In this document: positions 22,410 to 34,808 of the stretch, piece by piece | Numbering within the stretch: position 1 is the first letter of the stretch | How the letters are laid out: the number at the start of each line of letters is the position of its first letter | Source of the DNA: Botryotinia globosa | Lineage: Eukaryota > Ascomycota > Leotiomycetes > Helotiales > Sclerotiniaceae | Assembly (NCBI GenBank): GCA_014898425.1 | Contig: RCSZ01000003.1 | Span: 2,356,001 to 2,420,000, forward strand | Length of the DNA stretch: 64,000 nt | Reading direction: 5' to 3' | Position numbers and translations under genes: made by a program | The notes under the pieces: model-generated | Told to the model about the DNA's origin: nothing | The model's input: the letters and a program-made list of their open reading frames with translations, nothing else | Database searches by the model: none

Positions 22410-24439
22410 TAGAAGAACTTGGTTATACCGAACTGAGATTTTCAACCAATCAAATCCGGTATATCCAAGATTCCGGTATAAAAATGATAAGGCATTAAGA
22501 TATCAATATTATACAACTCAAAATTATCAATTTCATTTTATATTAAAGTAATCTAGTATGGTATTTTATATTCTTCCTTAATTAGATTTAAATTCTATTT
22601 TATATTCTTTTTTGTATAAACTTTTAATTAGATTTATATCAGAAATACCTTATTATTTTTGATATTTAATTAGAATTTGAATAGTTTTAAGAGTTTTAAA
22701 ATTATTAATGGGAGGTTCAATTTTTTCCTTTATTTTATTATTTTCTTTGTTTTTTTTAATCATTTTTCTAACTTGAATAATATTATTAATTAGAGTATTC
22801 AGATTGTTGTTACTCTTAATAATATATTTTGAATAAGGTGAAATATATTTTTATATATCGGGGATATTAGTTATAATACTCTGATATTTTAATTGTATTA
22901 AAATAAAATATAAAAACTTTAAAATCTTTTTAGAATTTTGTTATATTGTTAATAATATCGAAGATTACAATTTCAGGTTGATATATTATAATTTATCTTA
23001 ATAATTCAAAATAGTATTCGTTTTAATATTTTTTTAAGCTAATATTCTTTATTTAATCATTTTTAGAATATCAAGTTTTTTAAAATAATTTAAATTATTA
23101 TCAAAATATTTAATTATAAATTTAATAGTTTGTTGTTGTAGGTGGAGTTTTCAATTTTATATAATATTTTGATTAAAAGATTGAAATTTAAATATAGAAT
23201 TTGAGAGTAATTATATAATTTTTGTATTGTGTAATTTGCTAGTTTCAAAAAAAATAATGGTAGTTAATTTGTATACAAAGAAATTGTTTATAATAAACAA
23301 AGTTTTCTTTTTTATTTGCTTTATAATTTTATTAAATTATATAAAATATTCAGCAAAAATCCTATTATTTATTTAGGATTTCGAATTCGATTGATATTTT
23401 ATTCCTAAACTATCGAAAGTTATTAACCTTGATTTTTTAAATATTTATAAAATATATACTTTTTTAATAATCTATAAAGGGAGTTTATGAGTGCTTATAA
23501 AATTGCTAATAAAAAATATTATAAATCGAACTTTTTTCTTTTTTTTGTTAGCAGATTTGAATATAGAAAGTATGTGATCTAATCTATTTCTCCAAAAAAG
23601 CTTTATTTCATTGTAATTGTAAATATTATCTACATCATATGAAACTGTAATACATCATATCTTTTCCATTATAACTTTTGATTCAAGATTTATATTTATA
23701 AAAGTTCCCTTACCGAATCGATGTTTTTCTTGTATAAAACTATATCTTTTGAAATTATTAATAAAACTAGTTAATCAAATCTTTCTTTTATTAAATGGCA
23801 AAGGTTTATTTTTATATTTAGAAAGCTTTTTCCAAAATTCTATAGCTTTTAAACATAAAACATTGTTTATAATAGATCCTATATTAAAATAATAATTATA
23901 TCGAATTTGCTATTTAAGTAAAGTTTCTTTGAGAGTAGGGTATGTAGAAGATTAAGTTTTATATTGATTTAATTTGTATTGTATAAGTTTTATTCAATCG
24001 AGTTATTCGAATTTTGTATTTAAAAAATCATTAATAATTGATTTTTTCAATTTTATATTATATTAAACTTTATATTATACTATTATATTATCGTATTTTC
24101 TTTTTCTGTATTTAAAATTCTGTTATTATACTTTTAAAGTTTTTTTTTATTAATTTAATAAATTGATTCGAGGGTTATAGTAATCAACTTTTTTCAGCTT
24201 TTTCGATAATAACAATGATAATAATGATAATATCATTATATTCGAAGATTCATTTTTATTAGTATATAGCATATTGATTAATAATAAGGGTTTATATTGA
24301 AATTTAATCAATTTAATTCAATATTTCGGTTTTCATTGAAATTCTAATATTCTTATATAAATTTCGAAAAAAAGGAGAAAAAATTCCGGTATATCCAAGA
24401 TTCCGGTATATCCCAGTTCGGTATAGCCAAGTTTTTCTG
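22410..24439. mobile_element. Tc1/mariner-like DNA transposon relic (2030 bp), AT-mutated
   Basis: A 2.03-kb AT-rich block is bounded by 30-bp inverted repeats that match at 26 positions; all four differences are transitions. The shared core is TATACCGAACTG. The ends start TAGAAG (left) and CAGAAA (right, reverse complement), and each is flanked by TA, the target duplication of Tc1/mariner elements. The size also fits Fot1/pogo-type fungal elements. Just inside both ends lie identical 26-bp copies of a CCGGTATATCCAAG-type sequence. No transposase frame survives and composition is extreme, consistent with RIP. The superfamily is inferred from the TA sites, length and termini. TA flanks are weak evidence in AT-rich DNA, but the inverted repeats are not. 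Confidence 0.75.
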
Positions 24440-24673
24440 TATCCTTCCTCTCTTACCGAGTGGCTGGTTGGGCATAAACGCGTTAAAAAAAGCCCAATCA
24501 ATGCATTACGGCCTGTTCGTAAAACATTAATATTGACCGGGAACCATAACAACCTTATCAAGGGCCCATATCATATATTAAGATGTCAGAGGTATTAATA
24601 GACATTTGGTCATTTTATACTTGATTTATACTACAAAGTATACTACAAAGTATACTACAAAGTATACTACAAA
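24440..24673. other. spacer between two transposon relics
   Basis: This is 234 bp of normal-composition DNA, ending in four tandem copies of a 12-bp GTATACTACAAA unit (24626-24673) that formed the target of the hAT insertion. Confidence 0.8.
24626..24673. repeat. 12-bp tandem repeat (GTATACTACAAA)n, hAT target
   Basis: Four copies precede the hAT element. The right flank continues the array after the duplicated 8 bp (ACTACAAAGTATACC), showing that the element landed inside it. Confidence 0.85.
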
Positions 24674-27235
24674 TAGGGTTGGGCATATATAATATAATAT
24701 TTGAACATATTGATCACCAAATTATAATATATAATATTAATCAAACAGATTATATATCGATTTTTTCAATAGGATATTTCGAAAATATTTTGAAAAAAAA
24801 GGAGGAATTTAATTGGATTATATAGAAAAGGAAACCTCCCCCAAAATATTGAAATTTATATCTTCAAAAAAATCAATAATCTTATCTAATTCAATTTCAA
24901 TATTATTATCAAAAATAAGATTATCTTTTAAATTCAATATTAAATCTTCCTCTAAACTATTTAGAAATTGTTGAATATAATCAATATTATCTTTTGCAGT
25001 TTTCAATGTTTGTATATTTATATAAATAAACATCAATTTATTTATAATTTCAATTGAAAAACAATTTCGAAGTTTAGTTTGAATAAAATTTATACAAGAA
25101 AAAGCTTTTTCAAAGGATATACTATTCGCTGTAATAATTAATAAATCAAAAGCTAGTTTCGAAAAAAGGGGTGTATCATATCTCTATTAATAAATAATTA
25201 ATTAATATAAATAATAGAATTGAAAAAAAGCTTCAAGAGATAAGAGACAAGAAAACAATCTCAAATTTATTAATATTTAGTATAGAAAAAATGAGAATAT
25301 AATTTTATAACAAAAAAAAAAGTTTCAATTTATAATTACTTCCCAAAATATTAAAAATTTTGAATATTATTAGTATAATTTTAAAGAATTGAAAGTATTT
25401 GTTTTTCAACAAAAATCCAAGAAATATATGAATACCTTTTCTCCTAATACATTTTTTATATATACTTTAAATTTTCATTTAAAAAAAATAATGAGATTTA
25501 TATTGAAATGTAAAGGATTGAGAATATATATTGCAATATAAATAAATTGAAGTTATAAATTAAGTTTGAAATTCTATCCTCTTTTATTAGTATATAAGCA
25601 ATAATTCTTGATATCTTGTGAAAAAAGCAATATGTTTTATTTTCAAAAATATTGAAAATGAGTATTAATATTTATTCAACAAAAACAAATATATATTAAT
25701 AATACTTTATTTAATTTAAATATCTTTTGTATTTTATATATAAATTGAAGAATATTATAAAATGATTAAAGCTTTTGCTAGAAGAAATCGTTATTTAGTA
25801 TATAAAAAGAATATATTGAATTTGAATGTACAATATATCCCTATAATACTAATTGAATATATAGAATAGATTCAAACATTCTAATTTGAATGTTTTATTT
25901 CATTAATACCGTTTTAATCAAAATATAAATCTTTCGATAATTCAACCTTATAATAAACTTTAAAAGAAAAAGTTTTTTTGGAGATTTAATAAAATAAATA
26001 ATAATATTCGAAGTCTTTTTGAAAAAAGAGTTTAAAGATATTTCAATCTGATTTTTAAATATATCTTTTCCAGAAAACAGTAAGTTTTTGATAATAAGCT
26101 ATAATCTATACGAATTATAAGGAATAGAATGAATATACTTGAATTCGGGGTTATTTCTTATCAATTGTTAACATTTGCATTGAATAGAGTATATATTAGA
26201 AAAAAAAGTATATCATTTTAAAAGATTACTTTTGATAATCTTTCAAGCGATAATAGTAATATGATTCAAAGTGAATTAAGTATTTTGAGTACTCTTATTG
26301 ATAGCAAAACTCTTTTAATAATAAGATTAAGCTTTTATTATAAAAGAGATATTTTCAATTTGTATATTAATAATATTCGCATTATTATTACTTATAAATT
26401 GAATATGAGATAAGGTATTGGTAATACTTTTAATCTGTTTTTTGATACGATTGTAGATAGAATTGAGTAGATCTGTATTGAGTTTCTTGCGATTAGAGGG
26501 GGTGAACTTGATGTGTTGAAAGAATACTTGTTATTTAGATATCTTATAAAATGAAAGGTAGATTGTTGAAATGAAAATAGTTTTGGCAAAAAATATTTCA
26601 ATAGGAATTTCGGATTTTTTGAATAAACTAATGATAATAGTGATAGGTTTATATATTCTAATAAGAAAAGCTTGATATTTAGTGTATTTGGGGAGGTGAT
26701 AAGTCTGAAATTAAATGGTATTTTATATTTTCTTGTAACTACAATGTTTGTATTCTGTTTAATCAATTTTAAACCTTTTATTTGCTTTTATTTAATTGAA
26801 TTAATAATTGTATAATATTTGAATGATATTGTTTTATTTGTTGTATTCTATATTATCGAAATAATGAATAAGTTAATGAAAATAATAATATTGTAATTGA
26901 AAATAAGTGATATGGAGAATGTATAAATTAGGAAGAGAAGTGAAAGTTTGAAAGAAAATCTGTATATATCAACAAAAATAAATGAATTTAATTGGTTAAA
27001 TAAGCGATCTAATTTTTTATTAATAAGAAATGTGACAAATACTCTTTTATAGTAATTTTTTTAACTATCTATTGGAGAATGTCTTCGAATTTTCCCTACT
27101 TTTATTTATTCTAAGGATTTAATTGGTTGTCAAATCACATACATAATTTTGGCGTAATATTTTATACTAATCAAAAAACGTTATATTATAAAAATATGTA
27201 ATCCTCAGTCAGATTATATAATTTGCCTAACCCTA
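24674..27235 (-). mobile_element. hAT-superfamily transposon relic (2562 bp), AT-mutated
   Basis: The termini are TAGGGTTGGGCA (left) and, reverse-complemented, TAGGGTTAGGCA (right), a form typical of hAT elements. An exact 8-bp direct repeat, ACTACAAA (24666-24673 and 27236-27243), flanks it and is the diagnostic hAT target duplication. Removing the element and one copy restores a perfect 12-bp tandem array, so the duplication is real. On the minus strand at about 25190-24818 a degraded frame reads like the hAT C-terminal dimerisation domain (PLFSKLAFDLLIITAN, then EKAFSCINFIQTKLRN). Another relic frame lies at 26766-26392. Stops and AT bias throughout show it is dead, most likely through RIP. 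The transposase was on the minus strand. Confidence 0.85.
24818..25190 (-). pseudogene. remnant of hAT transposase C-terminal dimerisation domain
   Basis: The minus strand still reads the LSKLAFDLL-like helix followed by a Ser/Glu-x-x-F core that marks the C terminus of hAT transposases. The frame is interrupted and rich in Ile, Asn, Phe and Lys from AT mutation. Only the open part 25036-24818 is uninterrupted. The call rests on resemblance to the family pattern; a profile search would settle it. Confidence 0.6.
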
Positions 27236-27243
27236 ACTACAAA

Positions 27244-28567
27244 GTATACCACTGACACTGAGGCTGGACGTGAAATAAGAAATCTTCGGATGTTGGTACA
27301 GTACAGACTGTACAGTAGTTCCGAGTAATTGTGAGACCTTTGATGTAAGATCTCAATCATACCAGTGATACATAGGTACCACCTTTCACATTGCCATCCA
27401 TATCAAGCTTGAAGCATCAAACATCAAACATCAAACATCAAACATCAAACATTCACGGGCGTACTATATTTGACATGTCCACGGGTAATTGAGTTTCGTG
27501 AGGAATCCCGTGGGATGCTGAGGTGCTCTGAGGGGTAATTACTTTGCAGACAGTACACCAGGTGGTATTGGTATTATTAATGTTTTGGAACGGTAATGAG
27601 TGATGATAAACTCAATGACATTCTTACTAAGAACACACCTCATCGCCCAAATTTCACCTCGCCTCATTGACTTTCTAATTCCACACCTGTGACTCGTGAG
27701 TATCAACAACTACCTACCTAGGCACGTGCTAGGTATTACCAGTACCCGACCTTTATATCATCAACTCTGAGGATTCCAAAAAAAAACATAGTGAATACTA
27801 TAATTAATGCTTCCAACCTTCTAATAAACCTTCTAGTGCTTTACATTCACATCTCCGAAATCTACAAGACGAGATGGATCCTTGGGTCATGAAAGTTGAT
27901 GTGTTAATTGATTTTCATGTCAAATTGCTTGTCGTCTAATAAGGAACAACGATTCTCCTGGAAACTTTTCGAAAAATTCATATACATTGCAAAGGCATTA
28001 CCATCCTGTCATACTTGGTGACGATAGTGTGAAATGTTCTACGAATTCACCCTTCTCCGAGTCAGAACTTGCAACACAAACTGCTGTCAATAGGTACTAG
28101 GATGATCCAGAAGATCCCGAGTCTTGCAAGTTACCTCTATCTAGCACCTAATATCAATAATCTTGTCACGGTTCATCCATCATTTCTAAAGATATACGTG
28201 GCACTAATTTCATCCTCCTCATTCCACGAAACTTGTCGATCAACTACCAGAACACACTCCCTCCAAAACCTAAACTCGACATCTTTCTTGTACCATTGAT
28301 CGACGTTGGGAGCAATTGCGCGACATCGCATTTACAATGATCGGCTAGCTTCCCATCATTTCACGGTGGCGAATGTTACCTCGGCATTCGTATGTGGATA
28401 GTTGTCATCGACCTAGCGCGGGCATCTCAAGGCTACCTGCGTTGAGCTAAACGACACGCAATCGAGTAGCTTCGCCGCAAGCACCATCCGATTTCAAGAA
28501 TCCTATTCAAAACGGTCAATCGGTCAAGCTGATCGCCCATAAATTATAATACCTAGAATTGAATAGT
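27244..28567. other. intergenic, no gene seen
   Basis: After the hAT relic, normal composition returns. An (ACATCAA)n tract lies at 27414-27452 and a TACCTAGGCA / TGCTAGGTA quasi-palindrome at 27715-27735. A 76-codon frame near 28069 has no recognisable content. The last part is the promoter of the SnoaL-like gene. Confidence 0.5.
27414..27452. repeat. 7-bp tandem repeat (ACATCAA)n
   Basis: Five copies of a heptamer shortly right of the hAT relic. Confidence 0.85.
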
Positions 28568-29056
28568 ATGTCTCTCAGCGGGGAAGAGTTGAGAAGAGAA
28601 GCCGTTGCATTCTGTCAGGCATTCGTCGACGGGATCTCACCTGACGTTATCCTATCTTTACACTTCTCTTCATCACCTCGAATCACAGAACATGGTCCTG
28701 AGAATTCGGAACTTCCATTTCTAGGTAAAACATTCTTGGGTCGTAAATGCGACTCTTCTGATAATCAAACATGCGACGATTACTTCAACATCCTATCTCG
28801 AACCCTTGAGTTTCAACCCTCGCCATCTACATTTCCTTCGTCCAAGTCTTTTATTGTCGATGAGACGTGTGAACTTCAGGGGAAGAAAGGTGTCGTTAGT
28901 GTTGTTGGAAGTGCCACTTTCAAAAGTTTGAAGACGGGAAAAAGTTGGGATGAACAATTTATATATCGATTGAGTGAATTTGATGAGGAGGGAAAGATTG
29001 GTCATTGGGAGATTTGGGCTGATACTCTATCTGCTTGGAATGCTGTTCACAGTTGA
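28568..29056 (+). CDS. SnoaL-like (NTF2-fold) protein
   Basis: This is a small single-exon protein of 162 residues with the NTF2/SnoaL-like cone fold found in polyketide cyclases, dehydratases and many fungal proteins of unknown role. Typical features are an N-terminal helical segment (SGEELRREAVAFCQAFVDG), an RITEHGP turn, LPFLGKTFLGRKC, and two late strands VVSVVGSATFKS and HWEIWADTLSAW. The start is the ATG at 28568; an upstream in-frame TTG is not used. There is no signal peptide or membrane helix, so it is probably cytosolic. It has no close neighbours, so the substrate is unknown. Confidence 0.8.
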   Translation: MSLSGEELRREAVAFCQAFVDGISPDVILSLHFSSSPRITEHGPENSELPFLGKTFLGRKCDSSDNQTCDDYFNILSRTLEFQPSPSTFPSSKSFIVDETCELQGKKGVVSVVGSATFKSLKTGKSWDEQFIYRLSEFDEEGKIGHWEIWADTLSAWNAVHS

Positions 29057-31559
29057 ATTCATGATGATAAGTTGTGGGTGTTCACTACATGATATATTCG
29101 ATGCCTTGGACTTGATGTCTAGTAAATCAAAACACAGTATCTTCTCTCGAATCAGTTATGACAAGTGACACATTTGGCACTTCCGACACACTAGTGGTGT
29201 CAATTCAGCATACTACTTGCTAGTATACACTCCACGCTCGATTGATCGTAGGACGGTCAATCGAGACCACGGCTCAATCTCCTTTCTATAATGGTTTATT
29301 GATCAAATACTGAGTCTTGTACCGGCACGAGAAAAGATAAGTACCAAGGACAATCAATTACATAGACGTTAAGCTAGAGTTCTTCCTTCTTCGACTTCCG
29401 TACACCAATAGTTCTTTTGTTCATGTGAATAAAGTGCTCTCGTGGGTTCACACATTTTTCCAAGCAGTCCCGGTGCGCGTATGTTTTCACATGAATTATT
29501 CTAGATTTTGAAAGTTGTCGATATTCCCTCGTTAGAATCTTCCTCAATTCCACCACCTGCTTTCTCTCAAAAGTTACAAAAATAATAAAATTCTTCACAT
29601 GTTCTAAAGAAACCAGACTTGAAAAATTGAGACCTGATCAGAGGAATCCGATACGGGAAACGGTTGTTTTGTGTTTAAAGCACCACATCTGCATTACGAG
29701 CGGGATTCAAGCCCTGCTTAGTGTCAGTTTATTGTACTCATGCCATCGTATTAAAGAGGTTTGAGATTCATCCTCCAAAGAAGAAAGAGTTTATATTCAG
29801 CCCCATCTCTTTCTAATTCCTGAATCGTGATTCTGGGAAGATGTTGAGACAGTAAACGACATGGTTATGCATGCGTTCTATATATGCCATGAGTAGGATA
29901 TTGACACGGGATTCTTCGCAAGAGAGAAAAATAGGAGTTATCGGGTATCCTAACCTCTGCTTATTTGTCGCGGTTAGGTAATCTTACATTTATTTAACAT
30001 GTGGTTGTGACGGGTATAAACTGTTTGTTCTACAGTGTAGTATCTCCATTGAGTGCCAGGGCAGTTTTGTCGCGATTCGGGAATGTTGGATTGGAAGTGG
30101 AAATCAGAGGAATCTAGTAGGTGATTGAGAGGTGGTGCATCGATGCTGAAATTTAATGGAGATCCTAAGGCTCGAGTAGATGTTTGATGTTCTCATTCTT
30201 GTGGAGAATCGATGAGGTTTGATTTGATACCTACGAGTCTGTCTGCCTATCTTTACAATGCTGTGGTGGTTATCTCGATTGTTATATGCATAGGGTATAG
30301 TATGTACGTGGTATATTTATTGATTCGTATATTGTATGATAAATTGATCATAGGATCGCGAAGCTAGATAGGATATCTGATATTCGAGAGATTAGAGAGA
30401 TGTATTGTAGGCATTTGGAATGAGAATTACATTGTTGTACTTATTACTATCGTGCGTGCGGATTGATTAATCTGGAAAGGAATTGGAAGAGCGGTTGTGG
30501 AGATGGGTTGAGTTGTTGGGTTGTTGGGTTGTTGGTTGGTGGTCACGTAATGATTAGTTCGTGGAACTTGGAATTGTTTTCGTCTTGCAGATTTGGAGTC
30601 AGATTTAGATATAGATTTAAATGAGTATCTAGGTACTAGGTATTCAATCATTTAAGAAAGTATCTCATGAGGTAGGTAGGTAGATAGGTAGGTAGGTAAT
30701 CTAATCCCGGGATTGAATTTATTATATATCTACCTATCAATAAGATTCTCACTTCTAGATTATTACATCCTCTAGTACTCAGAGGAGAGGGGGAGAAGTA
30801 TTGTAGGTGATATTTCGATACCTACCCAGGTACCTACCTAGATGTAGAAAGTTGGGCGAATGTTCATTTGCTTATATGAATGGATGGGTATATCGATCTT
30901 CCATCTTCGTTCTTCGTTTTCCATGTGAGTGAGGATGTTTCGAAACAACTGCTGTAATGTTATTGCCATTGACGGGAGATATGGTTTAAAGGTAGATTAT
31001 TAATATAATGGTAGGCTGGCCGGGCTATGTATATTTTCATTTGAGATTAGATGAATGATATGTGATTAAATTGTGAAGTTTTGAATAGTTGTTATCAAAA
31101 TGATAAAATCAGTTTACATATATACCTTTATTACATCATGGGAAAATATACTGTAGTCGATGCGAGAGCTATAATAATATACAAAAGTATGAATATAAAT
31201 CTCCACATCAACAAAACTGATTCGAAGCATTACAAGCTCCACACAACCCAACCATATAAATGATCACGGTACACCATGTTATTTCGGGGATCCAAAGATT
31301 TATGATTTTGTATACTTAATTATGAATACTCATTTCTAGATCGATGATATTCCTAGAGATTCGACACTGTGCATTAGACCCTCTTCCATCACAGCATACT
31401 ACATTACACGCCTTGAAGCCATCGATAAAGGAATCTAGGAGATGGGATAATTTTGCTGGTAGGAGTCGTTCATTCGAGCTACAATTTTCTTACTGGTTTG
31501 CTGAATGAAAAATCCAGTTTTCCATCTTTCTATTTATCTATTTATACATATACACATAC
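29057..31559. other. 2.5-kb gene-poor region
   Basis: No gene or RNA is supported. Frames of 60-75 codons on both strands lack recognisable content. AGGTAGGT runs and TACCCAGGTA-type motifs occur at 30666-30700 and 30819-30841. Confidence 0.45.
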
Positions 31560-32327
31560 TCAACTATTTCCGGCAGCACCCCCATCACTATCCCTCGCTT
31601 TGTTCCGACCAAAGATTCGCTTCAAAAATGTATAATTTTTCTTCGATTTCCTCCTTTCGTCGTTCTTCTTATGAGTATCGGTTGACTTTTCCTCATCCTC
31701 TTCTTCATCATCGTCATCATCATCAGCATCCTCTTCTCCCTTACCTCCCCCATTACTAACAACCCCAGTCCCAGACGTAGGCACGGTTCCCCGTAAAAAC
31801 CTTTTCGCTAGCCCAGATTCTCCATCTCCCCCTGTCTCTGCCCCCCGATCTAAAGAATTACTCAATCCATCTTCTTCATCCTCATTCTGACTACCGACAC
31901 TACAATAGAAAGCTGCGTCGGAGCCGAAACTATGTTCGCTGGGAGTTTGAGATGCAGAGTTAGAATTTGGTTCTGTGGGGCTTGGAGCTGTGGAATTGTA
32001 ACTGTGGGGAGTGAGGTTTGGAGATGGTGGAGATGATTTGGATGATCTGTTTTTGTTTTTCTCGAGCGGGTGATATTCTTTTCCGAGATGAGTAGTTGAT
32101 GCTGCTGTGGAAACTATGGAATTTTCTGCAGGTTCTGATGACTCGCTTCTTCGACTAGTAGGACAAGGCTCGGAAAAGTGAGGTCGTTGCATGTTTCTGT
32201 CGTTTGGAAGGTTGGATATTGGTGAAAGAATGTTGTCGGATAAGTCGATCACTTCGAGATTACTCTGGGATGATAGAAGAGATCTTTCAGCATCCAGATT
32301 TTTCGGTGCGTCGGTGACATCTTCCAT
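31560..32327 (-). CDS. hypothetical acidic low-complexity protein (255 aa)
   Basis: This single open frame encodes a mostly disordered protein. It is rich in Ser, Pro, Asn and Thr up to about residue 135, has an acidic run (EEDADDDDDDEEEDEEK) near residue 205, and ends with a basic patch (ERRKSKKNYTFLKRIFGRNK) that could bind nucleic acid, membrane or act as a nuclear import signal. No folded domain is recognisable. The first ATG lies just downstream of an intron-like stretch, so the start is uncertain. The length and regular composition make coding likely, but simple-sequence bias could also keep a frame open by chance. Confidence 0.5.
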   Translation of the reverse strand: MEDVTDAPKNLDAERSLLSSQSNLEVIDLSDNILSPISNLPNDRNMQRPHFSEPCPTSRRSESSEPAENSIVSTAASTTHLGKEYHPLEKNKNRSSKSSPPSPNLTPHSYNSTAPSPTEPNSNSASQTPSEHSFGSDAAFYCSVGSQNEDEEDGLSNSLDRGAETGGDGESGLAKRFLRGTVPTSGTGVVSNGGGKGEEDADDDDDDEEEDEEKSTDTHKKNDERRKSKKNYTFLKRIFGRNKARDSDGGAAGNS

Positions 32328-34236
32328 GATGAACTGCTGAGAAGAGCGTTCACACTGATAGATAGATTATGGGGGTGATGCAAACCTGATCTCTGGTGTT
32401 GATGGCGGCTTGATTTGAAATATGAAGGCTGTCGATACTAGATGAGTTGGCTATTTGGCTGTTTGTAAGAGTTGGAGAGGAGAGTTGAGACTAATTTTGA
32501 TATTTTATGTGATCGGTTACTGAGGATTGCTACTCAGGTCACTTGTAATTAGAAACTTACAGTTGACTGGTTTGAATATTTTGACAGATTGACGATCTAG
32601 TTGTTTGTTAATCTTGCTTGAGCTATGTAGTCATACCACTTCTTGCATTTCTCACGGTGAATTTCACTATTCCGGATCTTATTACACCGAAGAGTAGACC
32701 GGTAGAAATGAATCCAGACCGAGAGACTTTGTGAATCTGGGAAGTTCTTTGATGCGTCTTATTAACTATATAGAAGCGGACTGCTGTTTAAACGGAAGAA
32801 GAAGGAATTGGAAGAGGGAGGAAGTACTTCCGGGTCATGATGTCCATGAGAGAAATTCTACGGTCTACTCGTAGGCTAGGTAACCGAGCAACAAAACTTT
32901 GCATAGAGAGTGTGTATGAAAGGCCGGAGTTCAATTTAACTAAGAAGACTAATAGTGAGAACAAATATTGCACCACTGGGAGAGAAACTCCCGAGTCTTG
33001 TTGATAAGTGATCCCCGTTACGATGACACGAAAGGGGGATAGTCTACTATATGTACGTGATGAACAAGAGATCATATGCTTAGAATCTGACCTTTAGTAG
33101 AAACTGAAAACAGAATACAAATACCAAAAAGTACAAGACTAAGCAAGAATGAAGCAATCACTACAGATTAATGACAATGACGAAATTTCGCTAATAATGA
33201 TGATGTGATTGCAGTTTCGCTCTGATTTCAAATTTGCATCACATACACAGCTACACTTCACAGGCTTCATTGCAATTAATGGGTTAACAATAGCCTCAGC
33301 TACTCACTATCGTATCGTGCTAGGGAGTTACATCGCTCTTCTTGCTTGGTGTCAAATGATTATACAATGAGTGCAATGATTGAAAAGCTAACATTCAAGC
33401 CCTAATAATTAGATCTCCAGATATTGATAGTCCCTCTTGTGTGAGCTTTATATGACTCAATATAAGTATGAAGAGCTCTGGGAGCTTAGAGATCTGCAGA
33501 GAATGAGGTATCCATGATACTCTTTGTCTTCTGAACAATCATGGAGACTCATAAAGGTATTTGAAGATAACTGTCCTTTGTGCTTGCTTTGATCTTACTT
33601 TGAAGATGGGTATGGATAGAATAAGTTCCAATGGCAAAAGAGAAAATAGAAATGTGATGAAATCATGCTCTAAACAGGAAAGGAATTGCTGTGCAAGCTG
33701 GGTTAATCTTTCTCTACCTAGTAAACAAGCACATCCAAATGTAAAGAGATGTAGTCAGACTTTGACAGCAACTTCTCTGGGAACAGAACTTAACAAAGCA
33801 AGCAAAATGAGGAAGCTAGAAAGAGAAATTTTCATTGATGAGCCTTCAGTCCTCGCTGACATATTGTTAGGATTTCCAAAGAAGATTGTCTAGAACAATA
33901 AATTGAGAGGAGAAGAGCTCCGGGGAACCAATTGATATGATTGAGTTTAATTTGCAAAACATAGATCTAGACAACCTGCATATTATCTTGCAACTGATCA
34001 ATGAAAGAACGCAAAGCACAAATATTAATGTAACAGAATCGTCTCATAATATTTGGAAATATTTAGAACAAACTCGCATACCCGTGGACATGACGTTACT
34101 AAAGCACAGCCACTCACACACAAGCCCCATACCGGATCAAAATTAATCCGTCTACCTATGCTTCTAGAGTCCCATCAAATCACCCATCCACCTCGTCTCA
34201 TCTCCAACCACAACTCCCCATCCCCCAAAACAAAAC
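32328..34236. other. intergenic, no gene seen
   Basis: The region separates two divergent genes and must include both promoters. A 110-codon plus-strand frame at 33561-33893 is rich in Lys and Ser without family features and is not supported. Confidence 0.45.
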
Positions 34237-34808
34237 ATGCCCGACGACTACTCCTTCACCGGCGGGGGCTTAAAGCTCAAAGGTGCCTCCACCGGCGCCG
34301 GCATTACCAAAAAGAAAAAGAAGAAGAAGGTTCCCGCTCCCACCACTTCAACATCTCCATCTCCATCCACCGCCACTAGCACACTCCAAAACGCCTTAAA
34401 AGACGAAGATGCTGCGAAGCCCACTTCCGACGAAACAGAAATGAGCGAAGACCAATTGAAATCTCTTGATCCCCGCGACGCATCTGGGAAAACCGCATCG
34501 GAGCGTGCGCATGAGGAGATGAGGAGGAGGAGGGTATGTTATTACTTTTTTATTTATTTCTACTTTTCATTCACATTTGCATCACCATCTGTATTTCCCC
34601 ATCTCACAAGCCCATCTAGCTCCGCATCCATATCCATAACCACCCCCCTCTTTCTCTGTGTAGAAATATACACTAACCCTCCCCATAGCTCAACGACCGC
34701 CTCAAGCGCGAAGGCGTCAAAACCCACAAAGAGCGCGTCGAAGAACTAAATAGATATCTCAGCACCCTAAGTGAACATCACGATATGCCCAAGATTGGAC
34801 CCGGATAA
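34237..34808 (+). CDS. FAM32A-family (DUF1754) nuclear protein
   Basis: This small basic protein of 138 residues comes from two exons (34237-34533 and 34689-34808) joined across a 155-nt intron. It begins with the family pattern YSFTGGGLKLKG followed by a lysine run (KKKKKKK), has a Ser/Thr/Pro linker, a short acidic segment, and the diagnostic end THKERVEELNRYLSTLSEHHDMPKIGPG split across residues 110-138. In animals FAM32A acts in the late spliceosome, where its C-terminal tail reaches the active site. The fungal version presumably has a related splicing role. The intron is longer than most in this window. Confidence 0.9.

Noticed and set aside
24440..24673. Single composite element spanning both AT-rich relics
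   Set aside because: Each block has its own inverted ends and its own duplication, and the spacer has normal composition, so there are two separate insertions.
29690..29725. TTCAAGC T-loop-like sequence
   Set aside because: The flanking stems do not pair and no A box or acceptor stem is found.
33561..33893. 110-codon plus-strand frame
   Set aside because: Composition is unremarkable, there is no family resemblance and no clear promoter or partner exon.
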